A stretch of 11,313 nucleotides of DNA from Candidatus Cloacimonadota bacterium (GTDB lineage: Bacteria > Hydrothermota > E44-bin80). The position numbers and the translations under genes were made by a program. The notes beneath the pieces were generated by a model. The model worked only from the letters and a program-made list of their open reading frames with translations, made no database searches and had not been told where the DNA came from. The stretch spans positions 1 through 11,313 of the forward strand of contig SOKM01000005.1 in assembly GCA_004375785.1 (NCBI GenBank), in the 5' to 3' direction. Below are positions 1 to 6,306 of the stretch, in pieces (positions within the stretch are counted from its first letter, which is position 1; each line of letters opens with the position of its first letter).

Positions 1-14
1 TGAATTTCAATAAT

Positions 15-24
15 AAAGGAGGAA
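15..24 (+). promoter_or_regulatory. Ribosome binding site of the AhpD-like gene
   Basis: AAAGGAGGAA sits 7 bases before the ATG at 32. It is a near-perfect Shine-Dalgarno sequence and fixes the start of the first gene. The promoter must lie before the window, because only 14 bases precede this site. Confidence 0.85.
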
Positions 25-31
25 TTCTGTT

Positions 32-589
32 ATGTCCTGGATAACAACTATTGATGAGAATGAATCTTCAGGGGAACTAAAAGAAATTTACGAAGAACTT
101 AAAAAAAAACGGGGTAAGGTTTCAAATATTATGAAGGTTCAGAGTTTGAATCCATCTGCAATGAAAGAGCATATGAACCTTTACGTTACCCTGATGTTTC
201 AAAAATCCGGTTTAAACCGTGAAGAACGTGAAATGATTGCGGTCGTTGTTTCGAAAACAAATGAATGTGAATATTGTATAAACCATCATTCAGAAGCACT
301 GAATCATTACTGGAAGGATAGCGAAAAAATACGAAAATTGACACAAAAACCGGATTCCCTTGAACTACCAGAGAAGACACATAGGATGCTTGAATATGCT
401 GTTAAATTAACGAATAATCCAAAAGGTATAAATGAAGCTGATATAGCTGTTTTGCGAGAATCAGGTTTTTCAGACGAAGATATCCTGAACATAAATTTGG
501 TAGTCAGTTATTTTAACTTTGTAAATCGGATTGCACTTGGTCTTGGAGTAAAATTTACTCCAGAAGAAATGCGTGGATATAAAGCTTGA
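32..589 (+). CDS. AhpD-like / carboxymuconolactone decarboxylase-fold peroxidase-related protein
   Basis: This 185-residue protein belongs to the alkylhydroperoxidase D-like (CMD) superfamily, most like the 'uncharacterized peroxidase-related enzyme' group. The visible core is the redox motif C79-E-Y-C82 followed by H86 (CxxCxxxH), preceded by the acidic helix REERE (63-67) and VVVSKTNE. In AhpD these Cys and His residues form the thiol peroxidase centre that takes electrons from a lipoyl partner, so a cytosolic peroxide- or electrophile-reducing role is plausible. The length fits the peroxidase-related subgroup, which is longer than a single minimal CMD domain. There is no signal peptide or membrane segment. 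The start is supported by a strong ribosome binding site. It is the only plus-strand gene and is convergent with ileS, 32 bases away, so the two are not co-transcribed. No lipoyl or peroxiredoxin partner is visible here. The physiological substrate is unknown. Confidence 0.85.
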   Translation: MSWITTIDENESSGELKEIYEELKKKRGKVSNIMKVQSLNPSAMKEHMNLYVTLMFQKSGLNREEREMIAVVVSKTNECEYCINHHSEALNHYWKDSEKIRKLTQKPDSLELPEKTHRMLEYAVKLTNNPKGINEADIAVLRESGFSDEDILNINLVVSYFNFVNRIALGLGVKFTPEEMRGYKA

Positions 590-596
590 AGGCAGG

Positions 597-610
597 CCTC
601 TTTTTAGAGG
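597..610. other. Small hairpin between convergent genes
   Basis: CCTCT, a TTTT loop and AGAGG form a perfect 5-bp stem midway between the stop of the AhpD-like gene and the stop of ileS. It could mark the 3' ends of both transcripts. The stem is short and no U-run follows on either strand, so it does not meet the usual intrinsic terminator pattern. It is recorded as a structure, not as a proven terminator. Confidence 0.3.
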
Positions 611-621
611 GGAATACACCA

Positions 622-3600
622 TTAATGATTTACTCGTTGTAATGAGATTTTTGTTTCTATGCCATTGATATTCAAAATCTTATTTATCTCTCCCGGCTCT
701 TCACCATCAGCGATCTCAGGTGCTAAGGTCTCTTTCTTTATATATTCAAGATTTTCACAGATTACATCTTTCAATTTTGGGGTTGTTTTATAATTGATTT
801 TTATTCTGTCGACTAAATTAAAATCCGCCTCTTTACGAAGATTCTGAATTTTGTGAATAAGCTCCCGCACAAATCCTTCATTTTGCAATTCTTGAGTTAA
901 GGTGGTATTAATAGCAACACCAAAATCATCATCAGAAACCACACACCAACCAGTCTTCTCGACTTTTTTAACCTCAACATCATCTTCAGTAATTTCAATG
1001 ACCTCATTGTCCAAATGAGCTTTCAGTGATTTAAGTTGAACAAATTTTTGAATTTCTTCTGGTGGGAGGGATTTGAGCCAGTCCACGACTTTGTTTACCT
1101 TCTTCCCAAATTTTGGTCCAAGTTGCTCAAATCTGGGGGATAGACTGTGTGTAAACACTTCGCCAAGGTTACCTGACATGGAGATGGTCAGTTTCTTAAT
1201 ATTTAATTCCTCCAAAATTATTGCCTTATCATCTTCAGATAATTCAGTGCTTTCCTCTGGAATCTTAATAATAAGCTCTCCAAGAGGCTGGCGAATTTTT
1301 ATATTAATTTTGTTCCTTGCTGCCCGACCAAGGGAAACAATAGTCCTTGTTAATTCTGTTTCTGCTTCTAATTTTTCATCCATCACAGTTGTATCCACTT
1401 CAGGAAAATCACAGAGATGAATGCTTTCCGGTGCATTTTTGTCGAGACAGACAACAAGGTTTTGGTAAATCTCTTCGGTAAAAAATGGCATAATTGGAGA
1501 GATTACTTTAATGAGTTTGACCAAACATTCATAAAGTACTAAATATGCGATTAGCTTATCAGTATCGTTTTCTGATTTCCAGAATCTTCTGCGGTTAAGC
1601 CGCACATACCAATTCGAAAGGTCTTCAAAAAATTTCTCGGTTTCCTTTACAACAGATATAACGTCATAATTTTCATAAAATTTATCACAATTTAGGAGCA
1701 AGGTATTAATTCGGGAAAGAATCCACCTGTCAAGTTTTGTAAGATTGGTTTTATCAATTGTTTTACCTGAAGGATTGAATTTGTCAATATTGGCATAGGT
1801 GACAAAGAATGAATAGACGTTCCATAAGGTTAACAAAACCCTTTTAATCTCTGTTGCTGGTCCATATCCAAAATTTAAGTTCTGAACGGGTTTATGTTTG
1901 GCAAACATCCAGCGCATCACATCTGCACCCATCTTCTCAGCTGCATCATCAAACCATATTGCATTGCCCTTGCTTTTATGCATTTCTTCGCCCTCTTCGT
2001 CTTTCACCAGGGCATGACCTAATAGAACCTTAAAGGGGGGCTGTTTTTCCAGAACAGTACTCATGGTCAATATTGCATAAAACCAATTTCTGAATTGACC
2101 AGGAAAACATTCGGTAATGAAATCAGGAGGGAACCACTTCTGCCAATAGGATTTCTCATACGGATAACCATTGTGTAGGGTATGCATATCTTCCGGGTCT
2201 CTAATGGTTGAATATGGAACAATACCTGCATCAAGCCAGGGATTGCCTACATCAGGAATTCGAGTCACCAATTCTCCGCACTTCTCGCATTTAATCTTGA
2301 GTTTATCAATCCATGGACGATGCGGTGAATGGTTTTCAAATTCATCCCAGCCTTCCACTGCTTTTTCCTTTAACTCATCTTTTGAACCGATAACCGTAAA
2401 ATGTCCGCATTTACACTCCCAGATTGGCAGTGCCAATCCCCAGTATCGTTTTTTTGAGATACACCAATCTGCCATATTACGCAGCCAATCAAGTTCCCGA
2501 CTTAAACCAAACGAAGGTATCCAGCGTTCCACTTTTTTTGCTACTTCCATAATCTCATAGCGAAGTTTTTCCATTGAAATGAACCATTCATCAACTAATC
2601 TAAAGACTAATTCACTCTGGCATCGCCAGCAGATCGGATAACGATGGGTATAATCTTCAACATTATATAATAAACCGCGTTTCTTCAGGTCTTCAATTAT
2701 GGGCTGGGTTACATCCTTAACGTCCTTGCCAGTGAGCCAGTCAAACCCTTTTAGATAAATCCCCAGTTCATCTAATGGGGCAATTGTTTTTAGATCGAAT
2801 TCCTTTCCAAGGACAAAATCTTCTTTTCCACAACCAGGAGCAATATGAACAAGTCCAGTTCCCTCGCTCTCACTTACTTCTTCCCATGGAATTACCTTAT
2901 GGACAACCCCTTTTTGAACCGGTAAATAATCAAAAGGACCTCCATAGGTCAGGTCTAAAAGTTCTTTCCCCAGTAACTCTTCTTCTATTTCATATTTTCC
3001 TTTTAAGACACTTAAAAGGTTCTTCGCGAGATAATAAATGTCACCATTATTTTTTACTTTTGCATATGTTAAGTCAGGATGAACTCCAACGCCAGTGTTC
3101 GAGGTTAAAGTCCATGGTGTTGTTGTCCAGACCAGGAGATATTCATTTTCTCTTCCATTTAACGGGAATCGAACAATTACCGCAGTATGAGTCAGTTCTT
3201 TATAGCCTTCGGTTGTAATTTCCATATCACTTATTGCTGTTCCGCACCGTGCACACCAGGGCATCACATCGAAACCTTTATAGATAAACCCTCGCTCAGA
3301 GCATTGTTTAAGGAAATGCCATATAGTGTAATTGTTTACTCCACTCATTGTGAAATATGAATGGCTTTTGCTCATCCAGTCTTTGTCATCAGGTGATGTT
3401 TTCCACTCTCCCCAGTCCATCCACATCCCGAGCCTGATTGATTGTTCTGTTTGAATCATTGAATATTTATGAACCCTTTCTTTGCATTTCCGGACAAAGC
3501 GGTCGATTCCATATTTTTCGATATCCTTTTTAGAATTGAAGCCCAGTTCGCGTTCTACTTCTACTTCAACCCACAGACCCTGGCAATCAAAGCCATTTTG

Positions 3601-3846
3601 ATAACGCTGCTCGAATCCTTTCATTGTCCTATACCGCTGGAAGATATCTTTATATGTTCTACCCCAAGCATGATGCACGCCCATCGGATTATTAGCGGTT
3701 ATTGGACCATCCTGAAATGACCATCTGGGCTTGCCTTTATTCTTTTCTTTATATTTGGCAAAAATAGCCCTCTCTTCCCAGAATTTAAGAATCTGGTGCT
3801 CAATCTGAGGAAAGTTAAGTTGTTTTTTAATTTCTTTAAAAATCAT
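622..3846 (-). CDS. ileS: Isoleucyl-tRNA synthetase, type 2-like, with GVHH signature
   Basis: This cytosolic enzyme charges tRNA-Ile with isoleucine and edits misactivated valine. At 1074 residues it has the length of the eukaryote-like type 2 class I IleRS, not the shorter type 1. In order: the N-terminal Rossmann half with GPITANNPMGVHHAWGR (47-63); a zinc-type pair C198/C201; the CP1 editing domain with TTTPWTLTSN (241-250) and GTGLVHIAPGCGKEDF (329-344), which keeps D343; HRYPICWRC (401-409); DVGNPWLDAG (532-541); the second signature EMHKS (621-625); the anticodon-binding helical domain from about 700; and a C-terminal extension. Two signatures are unusual: HIGH reads G56-V-H58-H59, and KMSKS has lost its first Lys but keeps K624-S625. 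The reading frame is intact, so this looks like a working enzyme. The ATG has no clear ribosome binding site, though MIFKEIKKQLNFPQIE is a normal IleRS N-terminus. A strong promoter lies just upstream. Confidence 0.97.
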   Translation of the reverse strand: MIFKEIKKQLNFPQIEHQILKFWEERAIFAKYKEKNKGKPRWSFQDGPITANNPMGVHHAWGRTYKDIFQRYRTMKGFEQRYQNGFDCQGLWVEVEVERELGFNSKKDIEKYGIDRFVRKCKERVHKYSMIQTEQSIRLGMWMDWGEWKTSPDDKDWMSKSHSYFTMSGVNNYTIWHFLKQCSERGFIYKGFDVMPWCARCGTAISDMEITTEGYKELTHTAVIVRFPLNGRENEYLLVWTTTPWTLTSNTGVGVHPDLTYAKVKNNGDIYYLAKNLLSVLKGKYEIEEELLGKELLDLTYGGPFDYLPVQKGVVHKVIPWEEVSESEGTGLVHIAPGCGKEDFVLGKEFDLKTIAPLDELGIYLKGFDWLTGKDVKDVTQPIIEDLKKRGLLYNVEDYTHRYPICWRCQSELVFRLVDEWFISMEKLRYEIMEVAKKVERWIPSFGLSRELDWLRNMADWCISKKRYWGLALPIWECKCGHFTVIGSKDELKEKAVEGWDEFENHSPHRPWIDKLKIKCEKCGELVTRIPDVGNPWLDAGIVPYSTIRDPEDMHTLHNGYPYEKSYWQKWFPPDFITECFPGQFRNWFYAILTMSTVLEKQPPFKVLLGHALVKDEEGEEMHKSKGNAIWFDDAAEKMGADVMRWMFAKHKPVQNLNFGYGPATEIKRVLLTLWNVYSFFVTYANIDKFNPSGKTIDKTNLTKLDRWILSRINTLLLNCDKFYENYDVISVVKETEKFFEDLSNWYVRLNRRRFWKSENDTDKLIAYLVLYECLVKLIKVISPIMPFFTEEIYQNLVVCLDKNAPESIHLCDFPEVDTTVMDEKLEAETELTRTIVSLGRAARNKINIKIRQPLGELIIKIPEESTELSEDDKAIILEELNIKKLTISMSGNLGEVFTHSLSPRFEQLGPKFGKKVNKVVDWLKSLPPEEIQKFVQLKSLKAHLDNEVIEITEDDVEVKKVEKTGWCVVSDDDFGVAINTTLTQELQNEGFVRELIHKIQNLRKEADFNLVDRIKINYKTTPKLKDVICENLEYIKKETLAPEIADGEEPGEINKILNINGIETKISLQRVNH

Positions 3847-3867
3847 AGTTTCATTACATCGTTTTCA

Positions 3868-3886
3868 ATAGATAATAACAATCTAT
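3868..3886 (-). other. AU-rich hairpin in the ileS leader
   Basis: ATAGAT and ATCTAT form a perfect 6-bp inverted repeat around a 7-base loop, inside the predicted 50-base ileS leader. The pairing is all A-U except one G-C, so it is weak. It is too small for a T-box leader, and no T-box consensus or antiterminator is seen. A role in mRNA stability or as a protein site is possible but unproven. Confidence 0.3.
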
Positions 3887-3902
3887 AGAAAACATGCGTC
3901 GC

Positions 3903-3930
3903 ATTATATCAAAAATTTTGACGTTGTCAA
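3903..3930 (-). promoter_or_regulatory. Sigma-70-type promoter of ileS
   Basis: On the minus strand a consensus -35 (TTGACA, 3925-3930) and a consensus -10 (TATAAT, 3903-3908) are separated by 16 bases. Transcription should start near 3896, giving a leader of about 50 bases. The -35 lies within the dyad TTGAC-gtt-GTCAA (3918-3930). A second perfect dyad, ATGCG-t-CGCAT (3894-3904), overlaps the -10 edge and the expected start site. Both could be operators. The promoter lies 23 bases beyond the HtrA-like stop codon, so ileS is uncoupled from that operon apart from possible read-through. Confidence 0.85.
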
Positions 3931-3953
3931 GATTTAATTTTTTACGTTTTTTT

Positions 3954-5078
3954 TCAGTCCTCTTTTTTCTTTTCGAGTTCTTCTCTCAGTTTTTCAAGTT
4001 CTTCTCTCAATATCCTCAATTCATCTTTCTCGTAGAATAATTTGAACGGCGGAAGAATCTCCCTGAATCTGTAAAGTTTTTCTTCATCAGGTCGTTTGCC
4101 TATCTCAACATCTATCTTTTTCTTCTTTTTCCCTCGTTTCACTGTAATCTGCGCCGTAGCTCCAGGTTTTGTTTCCTTAACAATCTTAACAAAGTCTCTA
4201 AAATTCTCTATATTCTTCTTGTTATAATCAAGGATAATATCATCTTTTTTTATTCCGGCTTTTTGAGCTGGACTATTATCAACAATGTCATTCACAACGA
4301 CCTTTCCTTCCTCTTCTTTTAAAAAGACACCAAGCCATCCTCTTTCTATCTTCCCGTATACTATAATCTCATTAGCAAGCTCGAGCATTCTTTCGCAAGG
4401 AATGATAACACCCGGACCTTCTGTATCTGCCGATATTTCCAGTTTCGGGGAAATTTGAATACGAATTTCTTTCTTTATAACGGAACTAATTTCAGGTGCA
4501 CCGTAAGATAATGATGTCCTGAGAGCAAAAGATACAATGCCAACAAGCTCTCCCTTTGTATTAAATACACCTGCCCCGCTATTTCCTGGAAGAACAGAGT
4601 TGCCAAGTTGAAGGTAACTATTATCATCCCTTCTCCCAGAAAAAATGTTTATTGATATTCCGTTCTTTAGACCAAAGGAATTACCGATTACAAATAGGAA
4701 ATCTCCTGGAATAAGTTTTTTTATATTACAGAGTCTTGCGGGTTTCAGTGATTTTTCCACCTCCATCACGGCAATCCCAGTTTCTGAATCTGACCCGGTA
4801 AGTTTAGCGTTGAGTTTTTCTCCTTCATCAGTTTCCACCCAGATATCAGTATCACTGATAAATCGTTTAATCGTTACTATATGTCCCTTGCTGTCTATTA
4901 CAACGCCTGTCCCGGTAAAATCAGGGTCAGTCTTTGAACCGTAATGTACGGAAACGATTGATGGAGAAATATTACTGTACATTTTCTTTATTTCTTCTTC
5001 GAGCCTATTTAACTCAGAAGAATTGAGCAAGTTTGTGGAGAAGAGAAGAACTAAGGTAATTCTTACAATAAACTTCAT
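3954..5078 (-). CDS. HtrA-like PDZ protein with degenerate catalytic triad (probable pseudoprotease)
   Basis: This 374-residue exported protein has the HtrA/DegP architecture. Residues 1-20 are a signal peptide, 25-205 a trypsin-like fold, 243-328 a PDZ domain beginning GKIERGWLGV, and 351-373 a charged Leu/Glu/Lys coiled coil. The serine loop PGNSGAG (164-170) keeps S167. The family's TNxHV motif reads TIKRF (69-73), with Arg72 in place of His. The TDLAV motif reads TGIAV (100-104), with Gly101 in place of Asp. I confirmed both codons (CGA and GGG). With two of three triad residues missing, ordinary serine protease activity is unlikely. About 30 extra residues (184-220) separate the protease-like part from the PDZ linker. 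The start has a strong site, AAGGAGGT, at 5085-5092. It is the last gene of a sigma factor/anti-sigma factor operon, which suggests a periplasmic sensing, scaffolding or chaperone role. The assignment to HtrA is firm; the lack of activity is inferred. Confidence 0.9.
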   Translation of the reverse strand: MKFIVRITLVLLFSTNLLNSSELNRLEEEIKKMYSNISPSIVSVHYGSKTDPDFTGTGVVIDSKGHIVTIKRFISDTDIWVETDEGEKLNAKLTGSDSETGIAVMEVEKSLKPARLCNIKKLIPGDFLFVIGNSFGLKNGISINIFSGRRDDNSYLQLGNSVLPGNSGAGVFNTKGELVGIVSFALRTSLSYGAPEISSVIKKEIRIQISPKLEISADTEGPGVIIPCERMLELANEIIVYGKIERGWLGVFLKEEEGKVVVNDIVDNSPAQKAGIKKDDIILDYNKKNIENFRDFVKIVKETKPGATAQITVKRGKKKKKIDVEIGKRPDEEKLYRFREILPPFKLFYEKDELRILREELEKLREELEKKKED

Positions 5079-5134
5079 CTTTTAACCTCCTTTTGGTTTA
5101 TCCTTTAACCTTTCCCCTTTATCCTTGCAGTTAT

Positions 5135-5611
5135 TTAGTAACTGGTCTCGATGACCTTAACGGAATATCCTTCACCCGGAACCGTATATATCACATTCCC
5201 TTTTTCAAACTGTCCATAATCCATAATGTATTTACCTTTACGCTTAAATAGTTCCTCTTGTTTTGTCAGTGCAACCGGTTGTTTCTTTGCATTCATTCTT
5301 CTGAAGATACCAAAGGAAGCGGCTGTGATGATAATGAAAATTGTTGTATAGGCAATAACCCAACGAGGTTCTAAAAAATTTCTTATTCGTGGGACAGTTT
5401 TTATTCTTTCAAGAATTTGTTCTATCGTATCCTTTTCAGGTTTGAAATTCTTGTAAGTGCCGGCAAGGGATGTAATTTTGTCAAGCGATTCATATAATTT
5501 CCTGCAACTATCACACTCCTTAATATGCTCTATTACCTTCTTTTTTCGAGCCTCATTAATATCTCCCTCTTGAAAAACAGTATATAAAGCTCTTACAATT
5601 TTGCAATGCAT
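5135..5611 (-). CDS. Membrane-anchored zinc-finger anti-sigma factor
   Basis: This 158-residue protein fits the zinc-binding anti-sigma (zf-HC2) family, which holds the neighbouring ECF sigma factor inactive. C3 and H29-xxx-C33-xx-C36 form the expected HxxxCxxC zinc site in the N-terminal cytoplasmic domain. One hydrophobic span at about 84-103 (WVIAYTTIFIIITAASFGIF) crosses the inner membrane. Residues after 104 (about 55) would be periplasmic and resemble no domain I know; they end in ETSY. The start is supported by GGGAGGT at 5619-5625. The gene begins 16 bases after the sigma factor stop and is followed 56 bases later by the HtrA-like gene, so the three should share one mRNA. Release of the sigma factor could follow proteolysis of the periplasmic tail or a change at the zinc site; the sequence does not decide which. 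Confidence 0.88.
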   Translation of the reverse strand: MHCKIVRALYTVFQEGDINEARKKKVIEHIKECDSCRKLYESLDKITSLAGTYKNFKPEKDTIEQILERIKTVPRIRNFLEPRWVIAYTTIFIIITAASFGIFRRMNAKKQPVALTKQEELFKRKGKYIMDYGQFEKGNVIYTVPGEGYSVKVIETSY

Positions 5612-5627
5612 AATATTTACCTCCCAT

Positions 5628-6182
5628 TTAAAGGGTTCCCTCTAACTCACGGGTAAGTCTCAATCTTGCCCTGTTAAGTCTTGATTTTACTGTTCCTTCC
5701 TCAATGCTAAGGGTTTTTGAAATTTCCTGATAGGTCATTCCTTCTATGTCTCTTAATGTAAAAACAGCCCTGTATTTTTTGTTAAGTTTCTTTAATGCTT
5801 TGAGTATCTTTCTCTTTATTTCTTCGTTCGCGGAGTTATTCAACAGATCAATACCTCCTGTTTTTTCTCTTTTTTCATCCAGCAATTCTTCTCGCCTTCT
5901 TTTGTGCAAACGAATATAGTCCCTTGCGAGATTTAAGGTAACTGTATATACCCATCCTTTGAAGTTTTTCATTTTGAAGCACTTTTGCCTGTTTTTATAG
6001 ACCCTTATGAAAACTTCCTGGAGAAGGTCATTTGAATCCTCATAATGCTGTGTCATTCTATAAAGAAGGTTAAATAGTCTTCCGGAGTATCTTTCAAATA
6101 GTATTCTAAATGCATCTTCATCATTGTTCTCTGATATTCCGAAGAGAAGCACCTGATCAGATATATCTTTCATTCTCTCCAT
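5628..6182 (-). CDS. ECF-family RNA polymerase sigma factor
   Basis: This 184-residue group 4 (ECF) sigma factor directs RNA polymerase to a stress regulon. Region 2 spans about 24-96 and includes EDSNDLLQEVFIRVYKN (48-64) and the -10 binding helix GWVYTVTLNLARDYIR (76-91). A variable linker covers 97-120. Region 4 covers about 124-178, with the helix-turn-helix MTYQEISKTLSIEEGTVKSR (149-168) that reads the -35. Regions 1.1 and 3 are absent, as expected for the family. It is first in an operon with its zinc-finger anti-sigma factor and an HtrA-like protein, the classic arrangement of envelope-stress sigma factors. The start is uncertain. ATG at 6182 has no good ribosome site, and a second in-frame ATG at 6173 (Met4) has GGAGAG only one base upstream, which is too close. 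A candidate ECF-type promoter directly precedes the gene, suggesting autoregulation. Confidence 0.93.
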   Translation of the reverse strand: MERMKDISDQVLLFGISENNDEDAFRILFERYSGRLFNLLYRMTQHYEDSNDLLQEVFIRVYKNRQKCFKMKNFKGWVYTVTLNLARDYIRLHKRRREELLDEKREKTGGIDLLNNSANEEIKRKILKALKKLNKKYRAVFTLRDIEGMTYQEISKTLSIEEGTVKSRLNRARLRLTRELEGTL

Positions 6183-6193
6183 CTGTTTTTTTT

Positions 6194-6218
6194 AACGAAT
6201 TTCGCCGCCAAAAGTTCC
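6194..6218 (-). promoter_or_regulatory. Candidate ECF-type promoter of the sigma/anti-sigma operon
   Basis: On the minus strand GGAAC (6214-6218), a typical ECF -35, is followed after 16 bases by CGTT (6194-6197), a common ECF -10 form. It lies alone between the upstream terminator and the sigma factor gene. Transcription would start near 6187, leaving almost no leader before the ATG at 6182. The match is by eye, and short motifs like this occur by chance. Confidence 0.5.
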
Positions 6219-6251
6219 AGGAGGTTTTCAGTTTTTATAATGTAGTCTATC

Positions 6252-6285
6252 AAAAAACAGGCGAAGCCGGAAGCGTCGCCTGTTT
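6252..6285 (-). terminator. Intrinsic terminator after the DUF2723 gene
   Basis: On the minus strand AAACAGGCGA pairs perfectly with TCGCCTGTTT (6276-6285 with 6255-6264). The stem extends by two further G-C pairs past one mismatch, and a run of six T follows (6257-6252). This is a textbook Rho-independent terminator, 21 bases after the stop of the membrane protein gene. It separates that transcript from the sigma factor operon. The plus strand has no matching U-run, so the signal is directional. Confidence 0.9.
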
Positions 6286-6306
6286 CCGTTTGTGAGTCAT
6301 CCTGCC

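Noticed and set aside
2775..3218. Plus-strand open frame inside ileS
   Set aside because: It lies wholly antisense to a conserved synthetase region, has no family resemblance and no ribosome binding site; it is a shadow frame. The same applies to the other frames within ileS, the HtrA-like gene, the DUF2723 gene, cdaA and folP.
3847..3902. T-box riboswitch for ileS
   Set aside because: The predicted leader is only about 50 bases, with no T-box consensus, specifier stem or antiterminator.
3918..3930. Terminator of the HtrA-like gene formed by the TTGAC/GTCAA dyad
   Set aside because: A 5-bp stem with a 3-base loop is too weak, and the same bases make the -35 of ileS; it is treated as a possible operator.
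5079..5134. Extra small gene or promoter between the anti-sigma and HtrA-like genes
   Set aside because: The 56-base gap contains only the HtrA ribosome binding site; no -35/-10 pair or reading frame is supported.
6236..6241. Plus-strand TATAAT as a promoter -10
   Set aside because: The position 17 bases upstream reads AGTTCC, not a -35, and no plus-strand gene follows.
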